This document shows positions 55,820 through 64,000 of a stretch of 64,000 nt of DNA, one piece after another. The stretch lies in the NCBI RefSeq assembly GCF_003987495.1, contig NZ_NGJU01000019.1, forward strand, positions 1-64,000, read 5' to 3'. The notes under the pieces were generated by a model that made no database searches, was not told the origin of the DNA, and worked only from the letters and a program-made list of their open reading frames with translations. The number at the start of each line of letters is the position of its first letter. Position 1 is the first letter of the stretch. The translations under genes and the position numbers were made by a program. Origin of the DNA: Vagococcus salmoninarum. GTDB lineage: Bacteria; Bacillota; Bacilli; Lactobacillales; Vagococcaceae.

Positions 55820-55928
55820 AGTAGTTATTAAGTTTATTAGTAAGAATTAATAGTGACTCTATTCAGGGCTTTGGCACATGATAGGCACTTTTAGTTATAT
55901 AGATAGTATAAAAAGGAGAGAGTTATTT

Positions 55929-56714
55929 ATGAAAAAAAAGGCAATTATTAATAGTCTATTGTTGAGCAGCTTAATTATAGGATCTACACAAGTATTGGCT
56001 GCCCCAGGAGATGTTGAAACAAAAGAGCGTAAAACAGAAGGTGTCATTACATTTGAACCTAACGATGAGCCGATTGGACCGACAGATCCCATTAATCCAG
56101 GAGAGCCAGGTCAGCCGATTGATCCTGAAGATCCAGAAAAACCAGTTGAGCCAGGAACACCTGGACCTTTGAGTTTAGATTTTGCCTCATCATTTAACTT
56201 TGGTAAACAAAAAATTACATCAGAGAATAAAGTTTATATGGCTAAACCTCAAGCTTTTAAAGTTGAAGATGGTTCAATTGAAGAACGTCCCTTATATGCT
56301 CAAGTAACTGATGGCCGCGGAGAATTAAAAGGTTGGTCATTATCATTGAAACAAAATGGTCAATTTAAAGGGAAAATTAATAAAAAAGAATTAAATGGTG
56401 CTGAAATTAAGTTTGTTAATGGACAGACATCAACAGAGATGGAATCTGGTTCACCTTCAACTGTTTCAAAAAATGTTGAATTAGTAGCGACTGGTTCCGC
56501 AGCATCCTTGTTAATGGAGGCGAAAGCTGGAGAAGCAGCTGGAACACATATTTACCATTTAGGGGACTTAAAAACAATGTCTGAAAGTGTCCAATTACAC
56601 GTCCCAGGTAAAGCGACTAAACTAAAAGATACATATGAAACAACATTAACATGGCAGTTAAGTACGCTACCAGCTAACGGTGAAGGTCCTTCTGAACCGG
56701 GAATTGAAGAATAA
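55929..56714 (+). CDS. Short WxL-domain surface protein 1
   Basis: 261 residues with a signal peptide (about 1-25), a Pro/Asp/Glu-rich linker (about 45-90) and a WxL domain (about 95-250). The domain begins GPLSLDFASSFNFG and contains the two WxL signatures GWSLSL near residue 140 and LTWQLS near residue 243. WxL domains bind peptidoglycan non-covalently. After the second motif it has a short Pro/Glu-rich tail. The ATG at 55929 has AAGGAGAG; the longer frame from 55878 lacks a signal. It shares the linker and domain start with the two genes that follow, so the three are tandem duplicates. Confidence 0.92.
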   Translation: MKKKAIINSLLLSSLIIGSTQVLAAPGDVETKERKTEGVITFEPNDEPIGPTDPINPGEPGQPIDPEDPEKPVEPGTPGPLSLDFASSFNFGKQKITSENKVYMAKPQAFKVEDGSIEERPLYAQVTDGRGELKGWSLSLKQNGQFKGKINKKELNGAEIKFVNGQTSTEMESGSPSTVSKNVELVATGSAASLLMEAKAGEAAGTHIYHLGDLKTMSESVQLHVPGKATKLKDTYETTLTWQLSTLPANGEGPSEPGIEE

Positions 56715-56768
56715 AAAATACGTATTAAAAGTCTAAATCACTATATATAACAGAGGAGAAATTAACTT

Positions 56769-57581
56769 ATGAAAAAAGAATTAACAATCACATTAGCAAC
56801 ATTATTATTAAGCACATCAATTTTAGGTAGCGTTGTCGCTGTCGCAGCTGAAGGCGGACCTGGTGCAGTAGAAGGCAAGCCCGCAGTCCGTAACACAATT
56901 GGTCAAATTATCTTTAAATCTGATGACGGAACAGGAACGACTCCACCGGTACATCCAGTAGACCCAATTGATCCAGAAAACCCAATCGATCCAGTAGATC
57001 CGATTGATCCAGAAAAACCAGTCGAGCCAGGAACAAGTGGTCCTTTGAGTTTAGATTTTGCTTCATCATTTAATTTTGGTGAACAACTAATCGTGCCAAC
57101 TGATATGACTTACTACGCTGCCCCTCAATTAGCTAAAGATCCAGCTAACCCAGGTAAATTTATCGAGCGTCCGCTATATGCTCAAGTAACAGATAGCCGT
57201 GGAACAGAAGCTGGTTGGAACTTGTCAGTTAAGCAAGAAAAGCAATTTCAAGCAGCAACTGATAATCGTGAATTAAATGGTGCCAAAATTGTCTTTACTA
57301 ATGGTCAAGTTAATACCGTTTCAGAATCTAAAAACCCATCAACAGTTACAGCTAATCTTGAATTAGTTCCAGGAGCAACTCAAGTCTTAGTTGAAGCGGC
57401 AGTTAAAGAGGGTGTTGGAACAACGGTTTATCTTTTAGGTGATGAAAAATCAATGAAAGAAAGTGTTATGTTAAATATTCCAGGTAAAACAACAAAAATT
57501 AAAGATACATATAAAACATCATTAACATGGATTTTAAGCGTTCTACCTGGTAATGGTGAAGAGCCAGACCCAGAACAGTAA
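56769..57581 (+). CDS. Short WxL-domain surface protein 2
   Basis: 270 residues: signal peptide (about 1-27), a linker made of tandem PIDPENP-type repeats (about 57-92) and a WxL domain with GPLSLDFASSFNFGEQ near residue 95, GWNLSV near 155 and LTWILS near 255. A short acidic/Pro tail follows the last motif. It is nearest to the first paralogue in the shared linker and domain start. An AGAGGAGA site supports the ATG. It lies in the middle of the three-gene duplication. Confidence 0.92.
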   Translation: MKKELTITLATLLLSTSILGSVVAVAAEGGPGAVEGKPAVRNTIGQIIFKSDDGTGTTPPVHPVDPIDPENPIDPVDPIDPEKPVEPGTSGPLSLDFASSFNFGEQLIVPTDMTYYAAPQLAKDPANPGKFIERPLYAQVTDSRGTEAGWNLSVKQEKQFQAATDNRELNGAKIVFTNGQVNTVSESKNPSTVTANLELVPGATQVLVEAAVKEGVGTTVYLLGDEKSMKESVMLNIPGKTTKIKDTYKTSLTWILSVLPGNGEEPDPEQ

Positions 57582-57618
57582 TCAAAATCAGAGTTTTTTA
57601 GAAATGGAGAAATAGCAA

Positions 57619-58389
57619 ATGATGAAATTTAAAAAACAGTTAGGGCTTAGCGCTCTAAGTTTATTACTTGTTAGCTCCGTGACTGTCATGGCAACTCCCC
57701 GAGAAGAGGGAGTTGCTGGTGACAGTACTTATACGAGTAAAAGCATCGTGACTTTTAGAGCAGCCGATCCGGAAGAAGGGGGCATAGTGCCGCCGGTAGA
57801 TCCGATTAATCCGGAAGATCCAGTCACACCGATTGATCCAACAAATCCAGGGAAACCTGTCGCACCAGGAACAGCGGGGCCACTTAGTTTAGATTATGCT
57901 TCAAGCTTTAGCTTTGGCGATCAAATTATTAGTGCAACAGATGAAATTTATTATGCAGCACCACAAATGGTTATCGATGAAAAAGGCAACCAAATTCCAA
58001 AACCGTCTTACGTTCAAGTAACAGACGTTAGGGGAACGGAAGCGGGCTGGTCACTTGAGGTCGCCCAATTAGATCAATTTAAAGCGGGAGAACGTGAAAT
58101 CGCAGGAGCAGAATTAACGTTTAATTTGGGCCAAATTGCGACTAATTCCGTTTCTAAAAAACCAAGTCACGTCACGACATCACTGACCTTACCAGTTAAT
58201 GGTGAGCATACGATGTTGATGGCAGCGACCCAAGGAGAAGGGGCTGGCACATGGGTTTATCGTATGGGTGATGAGGGGACTATGGCTAAAGGGGTTGAAC
58301 TAAAAGTTCCTGGAAGAGCCGTTAAATTAAAAGAAAAAAAATATGAAGCGACATTAGTTTGGACATTAAGTGCGATCCCAGGAGTATAA
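57619..58389 (+). CDS. Short WxL-domain surface protein 3
   Basis: 256 residues: signal peptide (about 1-27), PINPEDPVTPIDP-type linker (about 58-92) and WxL domain with GPLSLDYASSFSFGDQ near residue 93, GWSLEV near 150 and LVWTLS near 246. Unlike its two upstream paralogues it ends almost directly after the last motif. Its sequence is the most diverged of the three. The second of two adjacent ATG codons is an alternative start. It is followed by the WxL-interacting protein gene 42-70 bases later. Confidence 0.92.
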   Translation: MMKFKKQLGLSALSLLLVSSVTVMATPREEGVAGDSTYTSKSIVTFRAADPEEGGIVPPVDPINPEDPVTPIDPTNPGKPVAPGTAGPLSLDYASSFSFGDQIISATDEIYYAAPQMVIDEKGNQIPKPSYVQVTDVRGTEAGWSLEVAQLDQFKAGEREIAGAELTFNLGQIATNSVSKKPSHVTTSLTLPVNGEHTMLMAATQGEGAGTWVYRMGDEGTMAKGVELKVPGRAVKLKEKKYEATLVWTLSAIPGV

Positions 58390-58458
58390 AAACCTCCCTC
58401 GCAACGTAAAATTTATTAGGGCGTTTAACTATTGCATAAACACCTGCGAAAGGAAACA

Positions 58459-59517
58459 ATGATGAAATTGCCAAAGAAAATAGTTGGTTTGCTAGTTAGT
58501 GTAGTTTTTCTCAGTCTCAGTTTTAGTTTAGGAGCGAAGGCTTCAGAGTTGAATTTCGGGATTTCACCAGTTATTCCAGAAAACCAAAGAGACCAATCTG
58601 AAAGTTTTTTTGATCTCAACGTGTTGAATCAAAAAAAACAAATTTTGGAATTGAAAGTTGCTAACCGGACTGAAAAGGTTGTCACAATTGAGACCGATTT
58701 GAAGCGTGCAACAACGAACGTAAACGGGATTGTTGAGTATGGCGAAAATGAAAATAACACAGACGAGTCATTAAAGATTAATATCGAAGACATCGTAACT
58801 GTCCTGGATAAAGAGAAAGTTCTAGAACCGAACAGTGAAGATGTTATTCGAATTGAAATTAAGGCAATCAATCCGGAGTTTCCAGGTGTCTTAGCTTCAG
58901 GGTTAACTTTTAAAGAAAAACCTAATGAGGGTGAAGAAGAGCAGCAAGAAGACCAAGGATTAGCGATAAAAAATGAATATGCTTACGTAGTCGCCTTATT
59001 ACTCCAAGGAAATGTGTTACAAAAAGACATTACTAGTGAGTTGCTACTAAATAGTGTTCAACCAGATCAGTTAAACTACCGAAACGTCATTGTTGCTAAC
59101 TTACAAAACCCGCTACCAAAATATCTTAATAAAATTAAAATAGATGGTCAGGTTACTAAAAAAGGTAAAACGGAAAGCTTGTATTCAATTAAAAAAGAAA
59201 ACTTGCAATTTGCGCCTAACTCTAATGTTGATTTCCCAATACCTTTAGAAGGAGACAAGTTAAAAGCTGGAACATACGAGCTGACTTTAGATGTTGTTTC
59301 TGATAGTGGCAAGTGGCATTTTACTAAAGAGTTCACCGTAACTGCGGAAAAGGCAAAAGCTTTAAATAAGCAAGATGTATCAATTGAAGAAAATAATAAT
59401 TGGCTCTATCTGTTAGTTATTGTTATAAGTCTTTTATTAATTGCATCACTCGTAATGCTGTTAATCATGGGGAGAAAAAACAGAAAAAATAAAAAAAATA
59501 GTGAAAAAAATACCTAG
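58459..59517 (+). CDS. WxL-interacting protein (DUF916 and DUF3324)
   Basis: A membrane-anchored partner of WxL proteins, about 352 residues. It has a signal peptide (about 1-29), a first beta domain (about 32-150, opening LNFGISPVIPENQRDQSESFFDL, DUF916-type), a second beta domain (about 165-300, DUF3324-type), one C-terminal membrane span (about 320-342) and a Lys/Asn-rich cytosolic tail. Members of this family are known to bind WxL domains and may link them to the membrane. Two adjacent ATG codons (58459, 58462) are both possible after AAAGGA. The longer frame from 58432 is not supported. Confidence 0.9.
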   Translation: MMKLPKKIVGLLVSVVFLSLSFSLGAKASELNFGISPVIPENQRDQSESFFDLNVLNQKKQILELKVANRTEKVVTIETDLKRATTNVNGIVEYGENENNTDESLKINIEDIVTVLDKEKVLEPNSEDVIRIEIKAINPEFPGVLASGLTFKEKPNEGEEEQQEDQGLAIKNEYAYVVALLLQGNVLQKDITSELLLNSVQPDQLNYRNVIVANLQNPLPKYLNKIKIDGQVTKKGKTESLYSIKKENLQFAPNSNVDFPIPLEGDKLKAGTYELTLDVVSDSGKWHFTKEFTVTAEKAKALNKQDVSIEENNNWLYLLVIVISLLLIASLVMLLIMGRKNRKNKKNSEKNT

Positions 59518-59592
59518 AGTGGCCAATAGACGAATAGGTTTAATAAGCTAGGAGGTTGACACTGCTTAAGTGAAGGAAGAAGGAGTTTAATA

Positions 59593-62004
59593 ATGATTAA
59601 GGGCATTAGTAAAAAAAAATATTGGGCGGTAATAGTGATTGCTCTATTTTTAGCGATAACAGTTAATTTTAGTGGGAGTCAAGTTAAGGCCGAAGAAATT
59701 AGCAATATAAGTGATGAGGCTGGTGATTTTTCGAATAGTGGAGAAATTGGGCCGATGCTCTTACCAGAAGTAGGTAAGTGGGAGGCTTCTGGTAAATTAC
59801 GTTTTGGAATAACGAATCCAGGTGTCCCTAACGTACGCTTTGGTAGGACCATTGATCATATTTATGGGATTGTCGGAACAGGTAATTTAACAACGACACC
59901 GGGCTTTCAATTTATTGACCCGAAAAATCCAGATGATCCAGTCTCGATTTTCTTTGAGAACGGTGAAAAAGGAACTGTTGATGGATTTCCAGCAATTATA
60001 GCGAAAGCTAAAAGTACCGCAACTGTTGGTTCAAGTGAAATCAATGCTAAAATTGAAATGGTTAGTATAAAACCTGGTGTCGTTCAACATCGCTATACAT
60101 TGACGAACGCTTCTAAAGGGATTTTTAATCAAGCAGATTTTTACCCGTATAAAGTTGTCGATACAAAGTTAGCTGACAATGACCAAGTGCCTATTAAGTC
60201 ATTAGGCGAAGGCCGTGGTGTCTCAATTGAAAGTGAAGGTTATTTTTTAAGTTACTTGATGAAAGGTGACGGCCGAGCGACATCGTATAAAGGTATTAGC
60301 TATGATTTATCACCTAAAATGGTTTTCTTAAATCTAGCTTCACCAGATAAGAGCCAATTGTTAGCACCAGAAGGTCTGACCTTATTTAAAAATGGGGATA
60401 CAGCGATTTATCAAATTTGGCCTCGTGAGAAGCTAGGAATTGGCGAGTCAGTCACAGTGATTTATGATGTAACGATTGAAATGATCGACCAATTAAAAAT
60501 TGAAAAAACAGGTCAAAATTTAACTAACAGTGAGATGAATACTGTAGGGGATAACTATGAATACGCAGTCGAATTAACAACTAAGAAAGATCCGTTCACT
60601 AAAATTAAATTAGAAGATACATTGCCTAAAGGGTTAGCTAAGCCATCAAAAATCGGCTTAAAAGATGACGCGACAGGAGAGATTAAAGACTACGATGTGT
60701 CAAAAGTTTACAGTGATTTGACCCGTAAGATTACCATCTCTAATATCGACATTCCGAAAAATTCAGGGAAGACGTTGATTTATGAAACGGTTATTGAAGC
60801 AGACGCTAAAGGTCAAACACTAACTAATAAAGCGAGTGCTAGCGGTAAAGATAAAGAGGGTACGGCTTACACTGAAACAACAGAATATGATATTTATGTT
60901 GAGGAAGCTGTCTTGGGCCGTGTCTTAGTTAATTATGTAGATTTAGAAGGTACAGAACTGGCTGATCAAGACATTCTGGCTGGTGAAGTCGAGACACCTT
61001 ACCCAAAGATCGAACCGAAAGAAATTCCCGGTTATGTTTTAGTTGAAACAGAAGGTCCAGTCGAAGGGGATTACCAAATCGAAGACCAACAGGTTACCTT
61101 TACTTATTTAGAAGTTAGCAAAGGTTTTGAATTGAAGCATGAGGGAACGAATAGTAATGGTAAGAAGTTGTCTGAGGGGATTAAGGTGAAGCAAGGAGAG
61201 GAATTGACTTATACCTTAAGTCTTAACAGTCTCGATTCGATAAATGAAGTTCAAGGAAACTACGCTAAGGCTAACTTTGCTTTGAAACTCCCAGAGGAAT
61301 TAGAAAATATTTCTAATATTCAAGTCTTAGACAATGAGGGGAAAGTCATTGGGCAAGGAGCTTATGATGAAGTGTCGAAGATGATTACCGGCGATTTAAC
61401 AGCGAAAGATGTAGCCATCCAAAAGACGGTTAATCTAACTTATCAAACAACTGTAAAAAAAGAAACGGAAGTTGGCGCAATCATCAAAAGCTCAGGTCGA
61501 GTTAATAGTGAGGTGACTCTAGGGGAAGAGTCACTAGTCATTAAAGAATTAACTTCTAATGAACTAGCCAATGAAATTGAAGCAGGCATGTTAGAGTTTA
61601 TCTCAGCGCCAACGACGCTTGATTTTGGTAAAGATTTACTTATCTCACATAAAGCTGAAACCTATGGTGTTAATGAACTTGAAGGCGAGGCACTAATCGT
61701 TCAAGATAATCGTAGTCCGGGAAATAGTTGGGAAGTAACGGCGGCGATTATTACGGAATTAACATCAAGCCTAGGCGTTCTGGATGAGTCTCTTTACTAT
61801 GCTAATGGCCAAACTGATCTTAAATTAACAAAAGATGAGCAAGTTGTTGAAGCTCGGACAACTGAGGATGGTAATGCTGTTAACTTATCAGAAGGTTGGA
61901 ATGAAACAAAAGGCATTCGCTTAAAAGTTAAGGCGGGACAAGCAAAAGCGGCGAGTTACACTGGGGAAATCCGCTGGACCTTACGTAACGTACCTAACAA
62001 GTAA
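59593..62004 (+). CDS. Large MucBP-containing WxL surface protein
   Basis: 803 residues. After a signal peptide (about 1-33) comes a region of about 265 residues of unknown fold (GKLRFGITNPGVPNVRFG onwards). A DUF11-like beta domain (about 295-435, LKIEKTGQN) and a MucBP-type domain (about 440-510, VLVNYVDLEGTELADQDI, VTFTYLEV) follow. Then comes another beta domain (about 515-650) and the C-terminal WxL domain (about 660-803), with SWEVTA as the first motif and IRWTLR as the second. MucBP domains occur in mucin-binding adhesins, so an adhesive role is plausible. GAAGGAG supports the start. Confidence 0.9.
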   Translation: MIKGISKKKYWAVIVIALFLAITVNFSGSQVKAEEISNISDEAGDFSNSGEIGPMLLPEVGKWEASGKLRFGITNPGVPNVRFGRTIDHIYGIVGTGNLTTTPGFQFIDPKNPDDPVSIFFENGEKGTVDGFPAIIAKAKSTATVGSSEINAKIEMVSIKPGVVQHRYTLTNASKGIFNQADFYPYKVVDTKLADNDQVPIKSLGEGRGVSIESEGYFLSYLMKGDGRATSYKGISYDLSPKMVFLNLASPDKSQLLAPEGLTLFKNGDTAIYQIWPREKLGIGESVTVIYDVTIEMIDQLKIEKTGQNLTNSEMNTVGDNYEYAVELTTKKDPFTKIKLEDTLPKGLAKPSKIGLKDDATGEIKDYDVSKVYSDLTRKITISNIDIPKNSGKTLIYETVIEADAKGQTLTNKASASGKDKEGTAYTETTEYDIYVEEAVLGRVLVNYVDLEGTELADQDILAGEVETPYPKIEPKEIPGYVLVETEGPVEGDYQIEDQQVTFTYLEVSKGFELKHEGTNSNGKKLSEGIKVKQGEELTYTLSLNSLDSINEVQGNYAKANFALKLPEELENISNIQVLDNEGKVIGQGAYDEVSKMITGDLTAKDVAIQKTVNLTYQTTVKKETEVGAIIKSSGRVNSEVTLGEESLVIKELTSNELANEIEAGMLEFISAPTTLDFGKDLLISHKAETYGVNELEGEALIVQDNRSPGNSWEVTAAIITELTSSLGVLDESLYYANGQTDLKLTKDEQVVEARTTEDGNAVNLSEGWNETKGIRLKVKAGQAKAASYTGEIRWTLRNVPNK

Positions 62005-62297
62005 GACTTAACTAACCAAGGCTGTTACGATAGTAACGTGCCGTCATAAATTAATGATAATTTGAGCAGAGAAATCTGCTCTTTTTTTGTGTGTTAAGAT
62101 CAAGTCCTTCTATATTAAGTGTTCTCCTGTTGTGATATTTTTACTTTTTGTTAGTCAAATGACGAGTGTCAAAAAAACCACTAAATAAATAAGCAGAAAG
62201 GAAGTAAAAGCATTGCACTTCCCTAGGAATTAAGTTAAAGTAGACAAAGAAAGCTGTGAAACAATTTATGTTTCACGAGAAAAGGAAGGATAAAGAG
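62005..62297. other. Gap between the WxL cluster and rsmG
   Basis: It holds the WxL-cluster terminator (62064-62088), a weak rsmG promoter (TTGCAC at 62213-62218 and TAAAGT at 62236-62241, spacer 17), and the inverted repeat GTGAAACA-N5-TGTTTCAC (62256-62276), which consists of two parS half-sites in divergent order. Nothing else is evident. Confidence 0.5.
62064..62088 (+). terminator. Terminator of the WxL cluster
   Basis: GAGCAGA pairs with TCTGCTC around GAAA, followed by seven T. Confidence 0.9.
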
Positions 62298-63017
62298 ATG
62301 ACTCCTGAAGAATTTAAAGTTGCTCTGGCAGCTAAAGGTATCGATTTAAGTGAGGGGCAGATGGGACAATTTGCGACTTACTTTAAGTTACTCGTTGAAT
62401 GGAACGAAAAAATGAATTTAACGGCAATAACGGAGGAAAAAGAAGTCTATTTAAAACACTTTTATGATTCATTGACATTGGCTTTTTCTCACGATTTTAA
62501 GGAATCAGCTTACAGTCTGTGTGATGTTGGCTCAGGTGCAGGTTTCCCAAGTATTCCTTTAAAAATAATTTACCCACAGATGTCAATTACAATTGTTGAT
62601 TCTTTAAATAAACGGATTACTTTTCTAAATACTTTAAGTGAGGCGTTAGGCTTAACTAATGTTTTTCTGTATCACGATCGAGCAGAAACTTTCGGGCAGA
62701 ATCAAGAATTCCGTGAGAGCTTTGATTTTGTCACAGCTCGTGCCGTTGCCCGACTAAACGTCTTAAGTGAATTATGTCTGCCCCTTGTTAAAAAAGGTGG
62801 CTCATTCTTAGGGATGAAAGCAGCTAAAAGTGATGAAGAGTTAATTGAAGCTAAAGGGGCGATTGCCACCCTTGGAGGTCAGTTTGTCGGGGAAGTTGAT
62901 GTGACACTACCGATTACCGAGGATCAACGGTACATTATTCAAATTGATAAGAAAAAAGAAACCCCAAATAAGTATCCGAGAAAACCTGGAACGCCGAGTA
63001 AAAACCCTCTGAAATAG
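62298..63017 (+). CDS. rsmG: 16S rRNA (guanine-N7) methyltransferase RsmG (GidB)
   Basis: RsmG methylates G527 of 16S rRNA; 239 residues. The SAM-binding motif is [17 protein letters not shown] near residue 75, after the [13 protein letters not shown] substrate segment near residue 36, and [16 protein letters not shown] near residue 145 follows. The ATG at 62298 has AAGGAAGG; a GTG-led frame from 62256 would start inside an inverted repeat. Canonically it follows mnmG, but the WxL block intervenes here. Confidence 0.96.
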   Translation: MTPEEFKVALAAKGIDLSEGQMGQFATYFKLLVEWNEKMNLTAITEEKEVYLKHFYDSLTLAFSHDFKESAYSLCDVGSGAGFPSIPLKIIYPQMSITIVDSLNKRITFLNTLSEALGLTNVFLYHDRAETFGQNQEFRESFDFVTARAVARLNVLSELCLPLVKKGGSFLGMKAAKSDEELIEAKGAIATLGGQFVGEVDVTLPITEDQRYIIQIDKKKETPNKYPRKPGTPSKNPLK

Positions 63018-63062
63018 CATGATACCTTAAGAATGAACGAAGAAAAAAATGCTGTTTTATGA

Positions 63063-63068
63063 TACAAT
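63063..63068 (+). promoter_or_regulatory. parA promoter -10 (extended)
   Basis: TATGATACAAT gives an extended -10 (TGA then TACAAT) about 60 bases before parA; no strong -35. Confidence 0.5.
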
Positions 63069-63131
63069 AGGAATATTGAGAAACAATCAAAAAAAGCAAG
63101 TAAATTGTAAGATAGAAGCGGAGGAAAAAGC

Positions 63132-63899
63132 ATGGCACGGATTATTTCGGTGGCTAATCAAAAAGGTGGCGTTGGCAAAACCACAACAACAGTAAATTTA
63201 GGTGCTTCCCTTGCGTTCTACGGCAGAAAAGTCCTTTTAATAGATATTGATGCTCAAGGAAATGCAACAAGTGGTATTGGCATAAAAAAATCTGATGTCG
63301 ATAAAGATATTTACGATGTCTTAGTGAATGAACATCCAATGGCTGATGTGATTCATCATACAACGAGAGACCAACTAGATATCGTACCAGCGACGATTCA
63401 ATTAGCTGGGGCAGAAATCGAGTTAACACCGATGATGGCCCGAGAATCACGGTTAAAATTAGCAATCAAAGAAGTTGAAGATTTGTATGATTATATCTTA
63501 ATTGATTGTCCCCCGTCACTTGGTCACCTAACAATTAATGCCTTCACCGCAAGTGATTCGATTTTGATTCCTGTCCAGTGTGAGTATTATGCCTTAGAAG
63601 GGTTAAGTCAGTTACTAAATACCGTTCGTCTCGTCCAAAAACATTTCAATCCTGAACTCCGGATTGAAGGGGTCTTATTAACGATGTATGACGCCCGTAC
63701 GAACCTTGGTTCAGAAGTTGTGGAAGAAGTGCGCAAATACTTCAGAGAACGGGTATACGATACAATTATTCCGAGAAATGTCCGACTGTCAGAGGCACCA
63801 AGTCATGGGTTGTCGATTATCGATTATGATCCACGATCAAGAGGGGCCGAAGTTTACCAAGCATTAGCAAAGGAAGTGTTAGCACATGAGCAAAAATAG
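63132..63899 (+). CDS. parA: Chromosome partitioning ATPase ParA (Soj)
   Basis: ParA partitions the origin with ParB and, as Soj, modulates DnaA in Bacillus. The 255 residues have the deviant Walker A QKGGVGKTTTTVNLGA near residue 9, IDIDAQGNATSG near residue 37 and Walker B YILIDCPPSLG near residue 117. Length fits chromosomal ParA without an additional DNA-binding domain. GGAGG precedes the ATG. It overlaps parB by 14 bases, so the two are translationally coupled. No noc gene lies between rsmG and parA. Confidence 0.97.
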   Translation: MARIISVANQKGGVGKTTTTVNLGASLAFYGRKVLLIDIDAQGNATSGIGIKKSDVDKDIYDVLVNEHPMADVIHHTTRDQLDIVPATIQLAGAEIELTPMMARESRLKLAIKEVEDLYDYILIDCPPSLGHLTINAFTASDSILIPVQCEYYALEGLSQLLNTVRLVQKHFNPELRIEGVLLTMYDARTNLGSEVVEEVRKYFRERVYDTIIPRNVRLSEAPSHGLSIIDYDPRSRGAEVYQALAKEVLAHEQK

Positions 63900-64000
63900 T
63901 AAAGGTTTAGGCCGTGGCATTGATGCGTTGTTTCAAGATTTTGCTAGTTTAGAAGAAGTGGATGTCCAAAAGGAAGTCATTGTTGAGTTAAATTTAACTG
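63886..64000 (+). CDS. parB: Chromosome partitioning protein ParB (Spo0J), partial
   Basis: The first 38 codons before the window ends: MSKNSKGLGRGIDALFQDF is the conserved N-terminal box of ParB, containing the ParA-stimulating basic segment KGLGRGIDALF. The remainder, including the ParB/CTPase domain, is outside the window. The gene starts inside the end of parA. Its targets would be the two perfect parS sites at 28.7 and 30.2 kb. Confidence 0.93.
   Translation, partial: MSKNSKGLGRGIDALFQDFASLEEVDVQKEVIVELNLT

Noticed and set aside
52732-62297. Mobile element carrying the WxL cluster
   Set aside because: No transposase, integrase with intact active site, terminal inverted repeats or target duplication is visible; the only recombinase-like gene lacks catalytic residues.

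Overview
The window is a chromosomal replication-origin region of a low-GC Gram-positive bacterium. Gene content (the dnaA-dnaN-yaaA-recF-gyrB-gyrA and rpmH-rnpA-yidC-khpB core, WxL surface proteins with a DUF916/DUF3324 partner, an LPXTG protein, a flavin-based extracellular electron transfer locus) fits Lactobacillales, most likely Enterococcaceae and plausibly Vagococcus. The genus is an inference. I see no rRNA, tRNA, CRISPR array or transposase. The origin lies at about 38.4-40.2 kb, with DnaA boxes on both sides of dnaA. Most genes left of it are on the minus strand and most core genes right of it are on the plus strand, so they are co-directional with the forks.

Left part (0-20 kb): a zinc-ribbon protein, a CUT2-type sugar ABC transporter (binding protein, ATPase, permease), birA, and then the extracellular electron transfer (EET) genes dmkA-fmnB (minus), pplA (minus), ndh2-eetB-dmkB (plus). 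Together these make a demethylmenaquinone pool, load FMN on extracellular proteins and pass electrons from NADH out of the cell. The set is split by an accessory module. That module holds a two-component system with a periplasmic amino-acid-binding-type sensor kinase and an NtrC-like sigma-54 activator, followed by ortA-ortB (2-amino-4-oxopentanoate thiolase) and an amino acid permease. A consensus sigma-54 promoter with paired upstream palindromes sits directly before ortA. This is the most coherent candidate for a little-described system here.

Middle (19-43 kb): a HAD phosphatase, an M3 oligopeptidase, an ABC-F ATPase, DegV, purA, dnaB, rplI, rpsR-ssb-rpsF, gyrA-gyrB-recF-yaaA-dnaN-dnaA, then rpmH, rnpA, yidC and khpB. 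Oddities are a zinc-type (Cys-rich) S18, an 830-base gene-free gap holding a perfect parS where gdpP often lies, a second perfect parS between rpsF and ssb, and four tandem ~56-base repeats between recF and gyrB.

Right part (43-64 kb): a surface/polysaccharide cluster (Ig-repeat secreted protein, membrane GT2 glycosyltransferase, a 39-residue membrane peptide, WecB epimerase) lies between khpB and mnmE. A WxL cluster lies between mnmG and rsmG: Mga-like regulator, a serine-recombinase-like protein without its catalytic residues, a small LPXTG protein, three short WxL paralogues, a WxL-interacting protein and a large MucBP-WxL protein. The window ends with rsmG, parA and the first part of parB.
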